Assembly (NCBI GenBank): GCA_963836905.1
Contig: CAWIKY010000007.1
Span: 345,735 to 409,734, forward strand
Source of the DNA: CAWIKY01 sp963836905
GTDB lineage: Bacteria; Pseudomonadota; Alphaproteobacteria; Caulobacterales; Hyphomonadaceae
Reading direction: 5' to 3'
Length of the DNA: 64,000 nt
The notes beneath the pieces are model-generated. The model was not told the origin of the DNA. It made no database searches and was given only the letters and a program-made list of their open reading frames with translations. A program made the position numbers and the translations under genes. Shown in pieces: positions 1 through 8,727 of this stretch (position 1 is the first letter of the stretch; every line of letters begins with the position of its first letter).

Positions 1-189
1 CCGTCCGTGGCGCAGGGCGGCTAAGGCGGCCGCGCATCCGCCCAGTCCTCCGCCCGCAATCACCACGTCGGCCGCGTAGGCAGCGCTTTTGATGAGCAGT
101 GCGCTTTGGAAGGAAGCAAACGCCGGGAAGCCCAGCGGAGTTAGCGCGGCGGGGACAGAGAGCAGTTCAATAAAGGAACGTCGGTGCAT
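1..189 (-). CDS. Secreted FAD-dependent oxidoreductase, N-terminal fragment
   Basis: Only the first 63 codons are in the window; the gene runs off the left edge. Reading the minus strand from the ATG at 189 gives a basic, then hydrophobic/alanine-rich leader, followed by VVIAGGGLGGCAAALAALR. This is the Rossmann dinucleotide-binding motif (GxGxxG) that starts FAD-dependent oxidoreductases. The leader in front of the Rossmann fold suggests export, as in the secreted FAD-dependent oxidoreductases common in Bacteroidota. Substrate cannot be inferred. The next gene to the right is divergent. Confidence 0.7.
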   Translation of the reverse strand, partial: MHRRSFIELLSVPAALTPLGFPAFASFQSALLIKSAAYAADVVIAGGGLGGCAAALAALRHGR

Positions 190-308
190 AATTATAAAGT
201 TGAGAGACTTTTCAAATATAACAGCCTGCTTCCTGAAACCAATATTCAGTTTATTCCAACCTTTTACGCGGCAAAGGGGTCTTAGCAACAGACCAACGTT
301 ACGAACGA

Positions 309-662
309 ATGTTGACCCAACGGCTAGTCATTGTCCTAATGCTCGGATCGCTGTTTGCTTGCGAAGATCATGTGCATATTCCTGACCCTATAGTGGTTGA
401 TTACCGGCCGGTGACCATTGTCTGGTCAGGGCCTTACGAAGTTGATGGATGCGGTTTTTCGGTTGGTGTTGACAGTGTTTGGTACAAGCCAACCAATGAA
501 GGCCGATTGGATACCTTGTTCTTGGAGACTTTTGCCAACGACCGAGTTTCTGACAACGATACCGTCGTAGAAATGCGTTATCTGGACCTGCGAAAAGCAA
601 TTGATGCTTACTGTTGGGGAGTATACAAAGTCAAAGGGCTGGAAGTGCTGGACATCCGGTAA
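309..662 (+). CDS. Small lipoprotein of unknown function
   Basis: A 117-residue protein. The N-terminus is a short hydrophobic signal ending in LGSLFAC-E, a good lipobox, so the mature protein should be lipid-anchored at Cys18. The rest is acidic and rich in beta-prone residues with two further cysteines (about residues 48 and 103). No family is recognised. It is transcribed away from the FAD enzyme at the left edge and is followed by about 600 bases without a gene. Confidence 0.6.
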   Translation: MLTQRLVIVLMLGSLFACEDHVHIPDPIVVDYRPVTIVWSGPYEVDGCGFSVGVDSVWYKPTNEGRLDTLFLETFANDRVSDNDTVVEMRYLDLRKAIDAYCWGVYKVKGLEVLDIR

Positions 663-1258
663 TTTGATTGATCAATTATTCCACGAAAAAGAATCTACTC
701 TTTGTCCCCTAGAAAGTACGCCTTTTCCCGGCTACCCTTGAGGCACTTCTTTGGTTTCTAATCGTAAAACTTACCTCGGTCTCAAGTACTGCTCACCCTG
801 AAAGAAAGAGTCAAACGTCCGTTTGCGGCATTTTTCGGCTCGAAAAGATGCTTCATAAGCGGTCATGAAGCATTCTTTGGCTCGAAAAAAATGCCTCGTG
901 ACCGGTAATAACGCGCTCGACACGTCAAAACAGCAGCGCGAACCTCGGTTGGGAGGGTAATTTTCACCGAAAGAGCGTGTTAAACCCGATCCGGAGCCAT
1001 TCTTTTCGAGTGAATCTCTTCCGCTATGACCGGGCCGGAGCCATCTTTTGGTGGCGATGTGTGGCCCATTCTTCGGTATTTGCCGCTCATTCGCTCGTGA
1101 CTTTTGGTGGCACTTTGCTTTGATTCTTACTTGACTAAGGAATTGGGCATACCGCACTTTTCTTTGCGACACGCATCGGTCAAGTTTGTGGCGCGCCGGG
1201 AAAATGCTACGCGAGTAGCAGCGCCCTTCGCCATGAGAAACTCACACTAAATAATCCC
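663..1258. other. Gene-free stretch with inverted and repeated motifs
   Basis: I see no credible gene here. It holds a perfect 9-bp inverted repeat ATGCTTCAT / ATGAAGCAT at 848-873. This is flanked on both sides by related blocks of the form GCATTnTTnGGCTCGAAAA (about 832-850 and 871-896), and weaker relatives containing GGAGCCATTCTTTTCGAG recur to about 1050. These look like degenerate extragenic palindromes. No promoter is convincing. Confidence 0.4.
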
Positions 1259-1909
1259 ATGAAGAAGAACACCATCACCACCGAGATTGCGAGAGCCCGT
1301 TTGGCCATTGAGAACGCCATGGAGCACAAGCTGATCGGGAAGCGACTGGCCGCTTGTTCGTACGACCGCAAGAAGATGCTCGAGGGCAAAGCCCTGAGCG
1401 AAGAAACGCATATGTTGCAGTCGTTGCAGGAAGACAAGTACGGGCAGCAGCATCAGCAGATCGATGCCTTCCGGGAGCAGATGGCCGAGATTGACGAGCG
1501 TCACCGCAAGCACCGGCTGTTCGCCCGCTTTGCGCTCGGCGACCGGCGAAGCGCCATGAAGCAACTCAAGATGAGCGGCAAGCAGAAAAGTGACATCATG
1601 AGTCGGCTGGAGAACCTGAAGATGTTTTACCTGTTGATCGGGATCTATACCGACCAGATGGAAAATTTTAGAGTTGCCCCCGAAGAATTGGAGCAAACCA
1701 AAGCGATGGTAGACGCGGCCTACAGTCTGTACCAAGATCGCATCTACGGCAAGAGAGACGCCAAATACGCCACCCAACAGCGTGACAAAAAGCGTCGGGA
1801 GCTGCGGCAGTGGATGGTACAGTTCAAGAAAGCCGCCCGTTTAGCCCTGCACGACGAGCCTCAGTTGATGGAAGTGCTCGGCCTTTGGGTGCGCAGCCAG
1901 CGGGTGTAG
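1259..1909 (+). CDS. Hypothetical charged helical protein
   Basis: A 216-residue protein starting MKKNTITTEIARARLAIENAME. It is strongly charged with long predicted helices (KKMLEGKALSEETHMLQSL, EQMAEIDERHRKHRLF), a K/R-rich C-terminal third and no signal peptide or membrane segment. I do not recognise a family. The base composition matches neighbours and the frame is intact. It is followed within about 20 bp by the first REP-like hairpin of the downstream transposase region, so it may simply be the host gene next to that element. Confidence 0.55.
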   Translation: MKKNTITTEIARARLAIENAMEHKLIGKRLAACSYDRKKMLEGKALSEETHMLQSLQEDKYGQQHQQIDAFREQMAEIDERHRKHRLFARFALGDRRSAMKQLKMSGKQKSDIMSRLENLKMFYLLIGIYTDQMENFRVAPEELEQTKAMVDAAYSLYQDRIYGKRDAKYATQQRDKKRRELRQWMVQFKKAARLALHDEPQLMEVLGLWVRSQRV

Positions 1910-1929
1910 TCTCATAACCAGCACGAGTA

Positions 1930-2031
1930 GGGTCGCTCGAGGAGGACCCGGTTGCGAATACGATCCTGTTGAATCAAAAGAATACCTCCCCCCCCCAAAC
2001 GCGCACCAGTAGGGTCACTCGAAGACGGACC
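1930..2031. repeat. Two REP-like hairpins upstream of the transposase
   Basis: Two copies of a roughly 20-bp imperfect palindrome preceded by GCACnAGTA: GGGTCGCTCGAGGAGGACCC at 1930-1949 and GGGTCACTCGAAGACGGACC at 2012-2031. The stems (GGGTC..CTC with GAG..GACCC) keep a one-base bulge. Related copies lie downstream at 2699 and 2848. Palindromes of this type beside an HUH transposase are what is expected of REP/BIME elements served by a RAYT. Confidence 0.6.
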
Positions 2032-2088
2032 TACTTCTCTTGGGACACAACACGCACCCGCACTCAGCGAAGACGAATCTTCATCCGA

Positions 2089-2666
2089 ATGGCCGTTGGC
2101 ATCACGCACTCTAACGAATATCCTACTTACTTTATCACCTTCACCTGCTACCGTTGGATACCGCTCTTCGAGATCACGCAGGGCTATGACTTGGTGTACC
2201 GCTGGTTTCGCTACCTGCGAGATAAGCAGTCAACCCAAGTGGTGGCGTACGTCATCATGCATTCCATGCCGGGCCGAATCACTTTCATGGGATATTGCAT
2301 GTAAACAAAGAAGACTTCAACCTCAATACGATGATTAGTGAGGCGAAGCGGTTTATGGCCTACGACTTGCTCAAGCGCCTGCGGCAGCTACACGACCGCC
2401 GGTTGCTGAGTTTGCTAGAGGCGGGGGTGTCGCCGCTTGAGCGGGGGAAGGGGCAGATTCACAAGGTCTTCGAGCGGTCGTTTGACGCTAAGCCCATCTA
2501 TACCCAACCTTTTTTTGAGCAGAAACTGAACTACATTCACCACAATCCGGTGCAGGAGCACTGGCAACTGGTTGAGGACTATACCGACTACGAACACAGC
2601 AGCGCGTCGTACTACGAGCGGCAGGAGGTGAAGCACTTTGCGCCGACGCACTACCTGGATTTGTAG
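2089..2666 (+). CDS. REP-associated tyrosine transposase (RAYT, Y1/HUH family), frameshifted
   Basis: A single-strand transposase of the IS200/Y1 superfamily that acts on REP-type hairpins. The chosen ATG at 2089 gives MAVGITHSNEYPTYFITFTC, the usual N-terminal strand. The HUH metal-binding motif is present but in another frame: after VAYVIMHSM the frame must change at about 2270-2276 to read NHFHGILHVNKEDFNLN. The remainder follows the family pattern, with a candidate catalytic Tyr in KRFMAYDLLKRL and the C-terminal signature FFEQKLNYIHHNPVQ followed by SSASYY. Length (about 190 aa) is normal for the family. REP-like hairpins sit on both sides. The indel may be a sequencing error. Confidence 0.8.
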
Positions 2667-2698
2667 TTTAACGGGAAGAAGCGCTTCCACTTGGTCGT

Positions 2699-2867
2699 GG
2701 TCCTCTATCGAGTGACCCCCTCAGACCGGTGGGGGGGTAAGAACTCGGTTTGGAAGACCGGGGCTTCCTAATTCTAACAAGCACTAGCACCCCTCAGACC
2801 GGTGGGGGCGGTATACCAAGCCTTTCTAACCCCAACGAGCACCCGTAGGCTCACTCGACAGAGGGCC
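2699..2867. repeat. Downstream REP-like hairpins and GC-rich palindromes
   Basis: GGTCCTCTATCGAGTGACCC at 2699-2718 is an inverted copy of the upstream REP unit. GGCTCACTCGACAGAGGGCC at 2848-2867 is a direct copy with partly compensating stem changes. Between them the block CCCCTCAGACCGGTGGGGG occurs twice (about 2708 and 2792) and is itself palindromic. Compensated differences between copies support selection on hairpin structure. Confidence 0.55.
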
Positions 2868-2868
2868 T

Positions 2869-2913
2869 GGTCAGGCGTGACCCGGTCAGGCGTGACCCGG
2901 TCAGGCGTGACCC
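2869..2913. repeat. Three tandem 15-bp hairpin units
   Basis: GGTCAGGCGTGACCC is repeated three times head to tail with no mismatch. Each unit is a small hairpin (GGTCA, loop GGCG, TGACC). It directly follows the fourth REP-like palindrome and lies between the transposase and the next gene, which ends at 2973 on the other strand. Confidence 0.75.
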
Positions 2914-2972
2914 GGTCTGGAAGACCCAGCCCAGAAGACCCTACGCGATGCGAAGACACCAATCCTCATTTC

Positions 2973-3497
2973 TTACTGATACTTCCGCTGCAGAATCTCG
3001 CTCAGGATAATTGCTTTCTTAGCGCTGTCGGAGTGGCGTAGCGAACGGGCTATGGAAGCGCCCCACGACTTCTTTACCCGGCGAACGTCATCGTGGCGCA
3101 GGGGCTTGATGCGCTTGCCGTCGTCCTCCAGCGATATCTTATCGGCCAGCTTCTTCGGAACCGGGTCTACCAACTGGGGTGGGGGGGGAGCGCCGATCTC
3201 TTCCTTCTTCTCCTGCAAGTAGGGCGGCAACTCGTAGTCGTCTTCGTACTCCTCCTCGGGTTCCGTCTGCCCGGTCATCTCGCGCAGGATGTCGCGGAAG
3301 GTAAGTTCCTTAGCAGGTCGTGGACGCGGGGGGCGGGCCGTCACGGGGGGATCATCGGACCGTGGTTGCCGAAAGTCGCGCTGCGTGTCTTGTTCCGGCG
3401 CGCGCGTCACGGCTTTCTTCTTGCGGTTCAGAAACTGCGACAGCAGCGAAAAGGCGGCAAAAGCCAGAAAGATGAGTACCTCAATATACTTTTCCAT
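2973..3497 (-). CDS. Membrane-anchored hypothetical protein
   Basis: A protein of about 174 residues if started at the internal ATG giving MEKYIEVLIFLAFAAFSLLS; a longer start 12 codons upstream is possible but less natural. One N-terminal transmembrane helix (about residues 5-24) is followed by a Lys/Arg cluster, a Pro/Arg/Asp-rich linker, an acidic segment (EPEEEYEDDYELPPYL) and a basic C-terminus ending RHSDSAKKAIILSEILQRKY. This layout suggests a single-pass membrane protein with a cytoplasmic tail. It is divergent from smc. I do not know a function. Confidence 0.6.
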   Translation of the reverse strand: MEKYIEVLIFLAFAAFSLLSQFLNRKKKAVTRAPEQDTQRDFRQPRSDDPPVTARPPRPRPAKELTFRDILREMTGQTEPEEEYEDDYELPPYLQEKKEEIGAPPPPQLVDPVPKKLADKISLEDDGKRIKPLRHDDVRRVKKSWGASIARSLRHSDSAKKAIILSEILQRKYQ

Positions 3498-3749
3498 AAA
3501 CAGAACCTCAGTTGAAGAAAGCTTGGCAGACAAAACCGTTTAGTCGACGAATCGTTGATCGGTAGTCTCTTCATAAAGATAAGGATTAATCGGCGTGCTT
3601 GGTTCAGTGGCCGCCAAAATGTTCATTCCGTCAAACTATCCTTCCTTTCTGCTATAATTCGGCTATATTCGCCCCTGAAACGCACGCGCAGAGAGAAACC
3701 ATTTGTCTATTGTTTGATACCTCCTCTCTGCCGGAACCGGAAAAGCCGT

Positions 3750-6700
3750 ATGCAATTAACCACCCTCGAACTAAAAGGATTCAAGAGTTTTGGCGATAAA
3801 GTTACCATCCATTTTGACCGCGGCATCACCGGCATCGTCGGGCCCAACGGCTGCGGCAAGTCCAACGTCATCGAACGCCATCCGCTGGGTGCTGGGCGAG
3901 CAGAAAACCCGCGCCCTGCGCTCCGATAAAATGGAGAACATTATCTTCAACGGCACCAAGAAGCGCAAGCCCACCCAACTGGCCGAAGTTTCGCTCACCT
4001 TCAACAACACCCGCAACCTGCTGCCCACCGAATACACCCAGGTAACCGTCACCCGCCGCTACTATCGGTCGGGTGACAGCGAGTACCAGCTTAACGGAGT
4101 GACCTGTCGGCTCAAGGATATCACCAACCTGTTCATGGACACGGGCATCGCCTCGAACAGCTACGCCATCATCGAGCTCAAGATGGTGGACGACCTGCTC
4201 AACGACAAGGACAACTCGCGCCGCCACCTGTTTGAAGAAGCGGCGGGCATCAGCAAGTTTCGGGTGCGCAAAAAGAGACGTTGCGCAAGCTCGAGGGCAC
4301 CGACGCCGACCTCGACCGCGTGGACGACCTGCTCTTCGAGATCAACAAGAACCTGAAGTCGCTTGAGAAGCAGGCCCGGCAGGCTGAGAAGTACTACCGC
4401 ACCAAAGAGGTGTACAAAGACGTGAGCGTGCGCCTGGCCAAAACCCGGGTGCAGACCCAGCGAGAAGCGCTCGACCGCATCCAAACGCAGCTAAACCAAG
4501 AGAACGACCGCAAAACGAGTCTGACGCGGCAGCTGGCCGAAGGGGAAGCACAACTGGAGCAGGGCAAAACGGAGAGTGTGCAGCGCGAAAAGCGGCTGGC
4601 ATCGCGGCAGCGCACGCTCAACGAGCACGTGGAGCGCGTGCGCACCTACGAAAGCCAGAAGCAGGTGAAGAATGAGCGGCTGCGCCTACTGCAGGAGCAA
4701 AACCAGCGCCTGACCGAGCAGCGGCAGGATGACCGCCGGGCGGTGGATCAGCTCTTGCACCGGCTGGACGATCTGCAACGGCAGAAGGCGGTGGTGCAGG
4801 AGCAACTGGAAACCAGCGGCCAGCGCGTAGCGAACTGGAGGAAGAGTACCAAACGTACCAAGCGCGGGCGCAAAGCCTGAAGGGAGACGCCGCCGAGGCC
4901 AGCCAGACGTTCCGGCAGCAGCAGGACGTGGTGTATAAGCTTCGCCAGGAGCACGAGGTGAATCAGGTGCAACTGAACACCGCCCGGCAGGCGTCCGAAA
5001 AGAGCGCCGCCGATGCCGACGCCCAGCAGGCCGACCTGAGCAAGTTCGATACCCAAGCCGCCGCCCTGGCCGAGCAGTTGGAACAACGACAAACCGACCT
5101 GCGCACCGCTGAGCAGGGGAAGGAAGCGTGGCAGCAGCAGGTAGACCACCTGGCGGAAGCCATTGAAATTACCAAAGAGGCGCTGACGAAGCTCAACCGC
5201 ACCCAGGATGCTACCCAGAACGAGTACAACCTCACCCAATCGCTGGTCGACAACCTGGAGGGCTTCCCCGAGGCCATCAAGTTCCTAAAAAAGAACGACC
5301 GGTGGGCTAAGAAAGCCCCGCTGCTATCGGACGTGGTTACCTGCCCGGCAGCCTACCGGGTGAGCGTAGAGAACTTCCTGAGTCCGTACATGAACTACTA
5401 CGTGGTGGACACCGCCGCCGAAGCCTGGGAGGCAATCAATCTGCTCAGCGAGGCCGCCCGGGGCAAAGCCCACTTCTTCGTGCTGGATCAACTGGCCGAC
5501 TTCACGTCCACTCCCGTGGAAACAATAGACCACGCGGTGGCCGCGGTGACCGTGGCCGAATGCGATTCGCACTACGCCCGGTTGGTTGCCTACCTGCTCA
5601 ACAACGCCTACCTCACCGATGCGGAGTTTGTGCTGCCGGAGCAGAACGCGCGTACCTTTATCACCCAGAACGGGCGGGTGATTCAGCGACCGCGCAGCTT
5701 GTCGGGCGGATCGGTAGGAGCGTTTGAGGGCAAGCGCATCGGACGGGCCAAGAACCTGAAGCAGCTTCAGCAAACCCTCCGGGAACGGAAGACCGACATC
5801 GAGGCACACGAAGCGCGCCTGGCCGAGCAGCAGCAGCAACTGCGCACCCTGCGACAGCGCTCACTGACGAATACGATCACCGAACTGCAACGAGAGATTA
5901 ACCGCCTCAACCAAGAGTACGTGACCTACCGCTCGCGTAAGGAGCAATTGGCTGAGGTGCTCAGTGGCAATGACCGCAAGCGCGAAGATGCGCTGGAACT
6001 GATGCAGGAGCTGGAGGAAGCGTGTATGGCCCTCGCTCCCCGCGTGGCGGAGGAAGAACGGTTGCTGCGGGAGGCTGAGCAGAACTCCCACCAGCTTAAC
6101 GCGAACCTAGCGTCGGAGAGTGAGCGGTTCAGTGAGAAGTCGGCCACCTACAACCAGGCGAAGATTAGTTTCTTCCAACTGGAAAACCAGCGGGCGAGCA
6201 TGGATCAGGAGATCGACTATAAGGAAGAAGCGCAGCAGACGATCACGGAGCGCCTGGACACCGGCGAACGGGAACTGCAGGAGGCCGACGAGGCCATTCG
6301 TACGCTGCTGGAGAGCAACGAGGTGAGCGAAGACGAACTGCTGGCGCTCTACGAAGAAAAAGAATCGCTCGAGGCCGGGGTCAACGAGGCGGAGCGGGAC
6401 TACTACCAGGCGCGGGGCGATATTGACACCCGGGAGAAGGCCTTGCGGGAGTTGCAGCGGCAGCGCGAGCAGGGCGACACCCTGATCATGGCCGCCCAAA
6501 CCGAACTCAGCAACACCAAACTTGCACTGAGCAGCGTGAAGGAGCGGCTGTCGGTAGAGTTTGAGGTGGACCTGGACGATTTGCTCAAGGAAACGCCGGA
6601 AGAAGACGAAGAAGCGCCGGACGCCGAGGAGCTGCAAGCGAAGCTGGACAAGGTGCGCGACCAACTGCAGCGCATGGGCCCCATCAACCCGATGGCGATG

Positions 6701-7282
6701 GAAGCCTACGACGAGATCAAGGGGCGGCACGACTTTATTGCCCGGGAGAAAGACGATCTGGTGAGTGCCAAAGAATCGCTGCTGCTTACCATCAACGAGA
6801 TTGATACGGTGGCCCGGGAGACCTTCTTAGATGCTTTTGAGCAGATCAAGGAAAACTTCATCCGGGTGTTCCGCTCGCTGTTTACCGAAGAAGATAAGTG
6901 TGAGTTGCGCTTGGTAGAACCGGATAACCCGCTGGATTCGGCCATTGACATCATCGCGCAGCCCAAGGGGAAGCGTCCGCTCACCATCAACCAGCTGTCG
7001 GGAGGCGAGAAGACGCTCACCGCCACTTCGTTGCTGTTCGCCATCTACCTGCTCAAGCCCGCGCCCTTCTGTATCTTCAATGAGGTGGACGCCCCGCTGG
7101 ACGATGCCAACATCAACAAGTTCAACAACATCATCCGCGAGTTCTCGGGCGAGTCGCAGTTCATCATCGTCACGCACAACAAGCGCACGATGGCCAGTAC
7201 CGACATCATCTACGGGGTAACGATGGTGGAACAGGGCGTATCGCGGGTGGTGCCGGTGGATTTGCGAGAGCTGGAGGTGTGA
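3750..7282 (+). CDS. smc: Chromosome segregation protein SMC, reading frame broken by three indels
   Basis: The condensin ATPase that organises and segregates the chromosome. Start ATG at 3750 gives MQLTTLELKGFKSFGDKV. Walker A is GPNGCGKSNV (about residues 32-41). Two long coiled coils flank a hinge (about residues 525-640), and the C-terminal head has the signature LSGGEKTLTATSLLFA followed by the Walker B region FCIFNEVDAPLDD. The span of about 1,178 codons equals the usual family length. Three one-base indels break the frame: an extra A at about 3874 (NVI-DAIRWVLGEQ), a lost base at about 4275 (RKK-ETLRKLEG) and a lost base at about 4831 (QRVA-ELEEEY). In an essential gene these are most likely sequencing errors. 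The Walker B Asp is read as Asn (see findings). The last 42 codons recur at 8231. Confidence 0.95.
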
Positions 7283-7606
7283 GGGGTTGGCTACTGGCTA
7301 CTGGCGGCCGCCGCGCGGATGAATTGCGGGGGTGGCTAGATGCTGGATAGGCGATATTGGATCACTCGTGTGGTGGTTGCATAGTGGATGATTACAGAAC
7401 GTCTACTGAGTTTCTCTAACCGGCCTCATTTTGTGACGATGACAGTGACCGTAAAAATGGTAGAAATAGTTTGTGAGCGTTTGATAAATCAGCTCATTTT
7501 ACCTAAGTTCGGATACACACTTTAACATCTCTCTAAACTTTATAGTGTCCTAGTAAAACGAACTTGTGTTGCTCAACAAGTAGCCAGGCCAATAAAAATA
7601 ACATTC
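7283..7606. other. Gap between smc and the toxin-antitoxin pair
   Basis: No gene is visible. Just after the smc stop there is GGCTAGATGCTGGAT, which recurs as GGCTAGGATGCTGGAT after the second smc-tail copy near 8390. The repeat therefore extends slightly past the stop codon. The 3' half is AT-rich and probably carries the promoter for 7607, but no box is clear. Confidence 0.4.
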
Positions 7607-7822
7607 ATGAACGAGACTAAACAACCAGAGCAAATTCCGCCAATGCGCCGAGGGAGCAATTCTTACAAACCCGAGGATATTCGCCGTTGGGGGTTACAAC
7701 GCTTCATGGCGGAAGTGGCACCGAAAGAACCGTTTGTAGTCCCTGATTTGGGATTCACCGACGAAGAGAATCTTCGTATGGACGAATTACTTCGTGAGGA
7801 GCAGGAAAATAAGGAAGATTGA
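7607..7822 (+). CDS. Putative antitoxin partner of the PIN toxin
   Basis: A 71-residue acidic protein, MNETKQPEQIPPMRRGSNSY..., ending in a Glu/Asp-rich helix (ENLRMDELLREEQENKED). It stops one base before the ATG of a PIN-domain toxin, the usual order and spacing of a type II toxin-antitoxin pair. I recognise no DNA-binding family in it, so the antitoxin role rests on size, charge and position. The module lies between two copies of the smc 3' end. Confidence 0.55.
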   Translation: MNETKQPEQIPPMRRGSNSYKPEDIRRWGLQRFMAEVAPKEPFVVPDLGFTDEENLRMDELLREEQENKED

Positions 7823-7823
7823 A

Positions 7824-8222
7824 ATGGTCTTTGATACCAACCTGATTATTCACCACATTCGCCGTCAGCAACACTTGCCCAGCCAGGTCATTTTACCGAT
7901 AGTGGTGGTGGGTGAACTGAAAGCGTTTGCTCTGAAGTCTGATTGGGGTTATCAGAAAGTTACGTTCTTGCAGTCGCTCATTGATTACTATCCATTGATG
8001 GAGGTTTCTTTGGAATTATCCGGCCTATACGCTGAAATAGACGCTTAAAGCCAAGGAAAGTTGAGTAACCGACCACTTCCTGATAGGCTGTCTTCGCGAA
8101 ACATGGGAAAGAATGACCTATGGATTGCCGCCACTGCTTTGTATTTTGACTTTCCGCTGCACACGACCGACCATGATTTCGATCATTTGCCAACGTATGG
8201 TTTACGTTTAGTCAAGTATTAG
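7824..8222 (+). pseudogene. VapC-like PIN-domain toxin with an in-frame stop
   Basis: PIN-fold ribonuclease toxin of 132 codons. The conserved acidic residues are visible: Asp4 in MVFDTNLII, Glu in VVVGELKAF, Asp in MGKNDLWIAATA and Asp in TTDHDFDHL. The frame is uninterrupted except for a TAA at codon 75 (8046-8048), between AEIDA and SQGKLSNRPL. No indel is needed; a TAT/TAC to TAA change explains it. As read, the product would lack the second half of the active site and be inactive. The antitoxin gene upstream is intact. A base-call error remains possible. Confidence 0.75.
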
Positions 8223-8230
8223 GCATCTTC

Positions 8231-8356
8231 TCGCAGTTCATCATCGTCACGCACAACAAGCGCACCATGGCCAGCACCGACATCATCTACGGGGTGACGA
8301 TGGTGGAGCAGGGCGTGTCGCGCGTGGTGCCGGTGGACTTGCGGGAGTTGGAGGTC
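8231..8356 (+). pseudogene. Second, diverged copy of the smc 3' end
   Basis: 126 bp matching smc 7154-7279, codon for codon from SQFIIVTHNKRTMAS to DLRELEV. I count 10 base differences and all are synonymous, so both copies encode the same 42 residues. The copy begins 8 bases after the end of the PIN toxin, has no upstream coding continuation, and lacks the TGA (it reads on into GTCGTAAGAAGC). It looks like a displaced gene end left behind when DNA carrying the toxin-antitoxin pair entered at the smc terminus. Confidence 0.85.
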
Positions 8357-8445
8357 GTAAGAAGCTGGATGATAGATAATCTGCTGCATGGCTAGGATGC
8401 TGGATGTTGGCGACTCGTAAACGGTAATATATAATCACCCTCACT

Positions 8446-8557
8446 GGACTACGCGTCCCGGACTACGCGTCCCGGACTACGCGTCCCGGACTACGCGTCC
8501 CGGACTACGCGTCCCGGACTACGCGTCCCGGACTACGCGTCCCGGACTACGCGTCCC
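8446..8557. repeat. Eight perfect tandem 14-bp repeats
   Basis: GGACTACGCGTCCC repeated eight times without a mismatch, followed by a broken ninth unit GGACTTAGT. Each unit can fold (GGAC...GTCC) and holds CGCG. It sits between the displaced smc tail and the hydrolase gene at 8728. A single relative, GGCTACGCGCCCCGG, occurs at about 10686. There are no spacers, so it is not a CRISPR array. Confidence 0.9.
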
Positions 8558-8727
8558 GGACTTAGTAAAGCCGTATCTCATTCCGATATTTCACCTTTAA
8601 GGACCTATACTGAGCGGAACGCGCTTATGGCGCAGGACTCAAGCGTGCGGATTGCCTATAAAAAATAAGCGTCCACGCGTGTAACAATCCGCCGAGCGAT
8701 GCATCTAAGGGACAAAAACAAACGACT

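Noticed and set aside
1247..1777. Long minus-strand open frame opposite the gene at 1259
   Set aside because: Its sequence is the antisense of an ordinary GC-rich gene and shows no motif; the plus-strand protein has better composition and start.
2774..3041. Open frames across the hairpin repeats
   Set aside because: They translate the tandem repeat (for example GVTRSGVTRSG) and lack any sign of coding selection.
8446..8557. Possible CRISPR array
   Set aside because: The 14-bp units are contiguous with no spacers and no cas genes are nearby.
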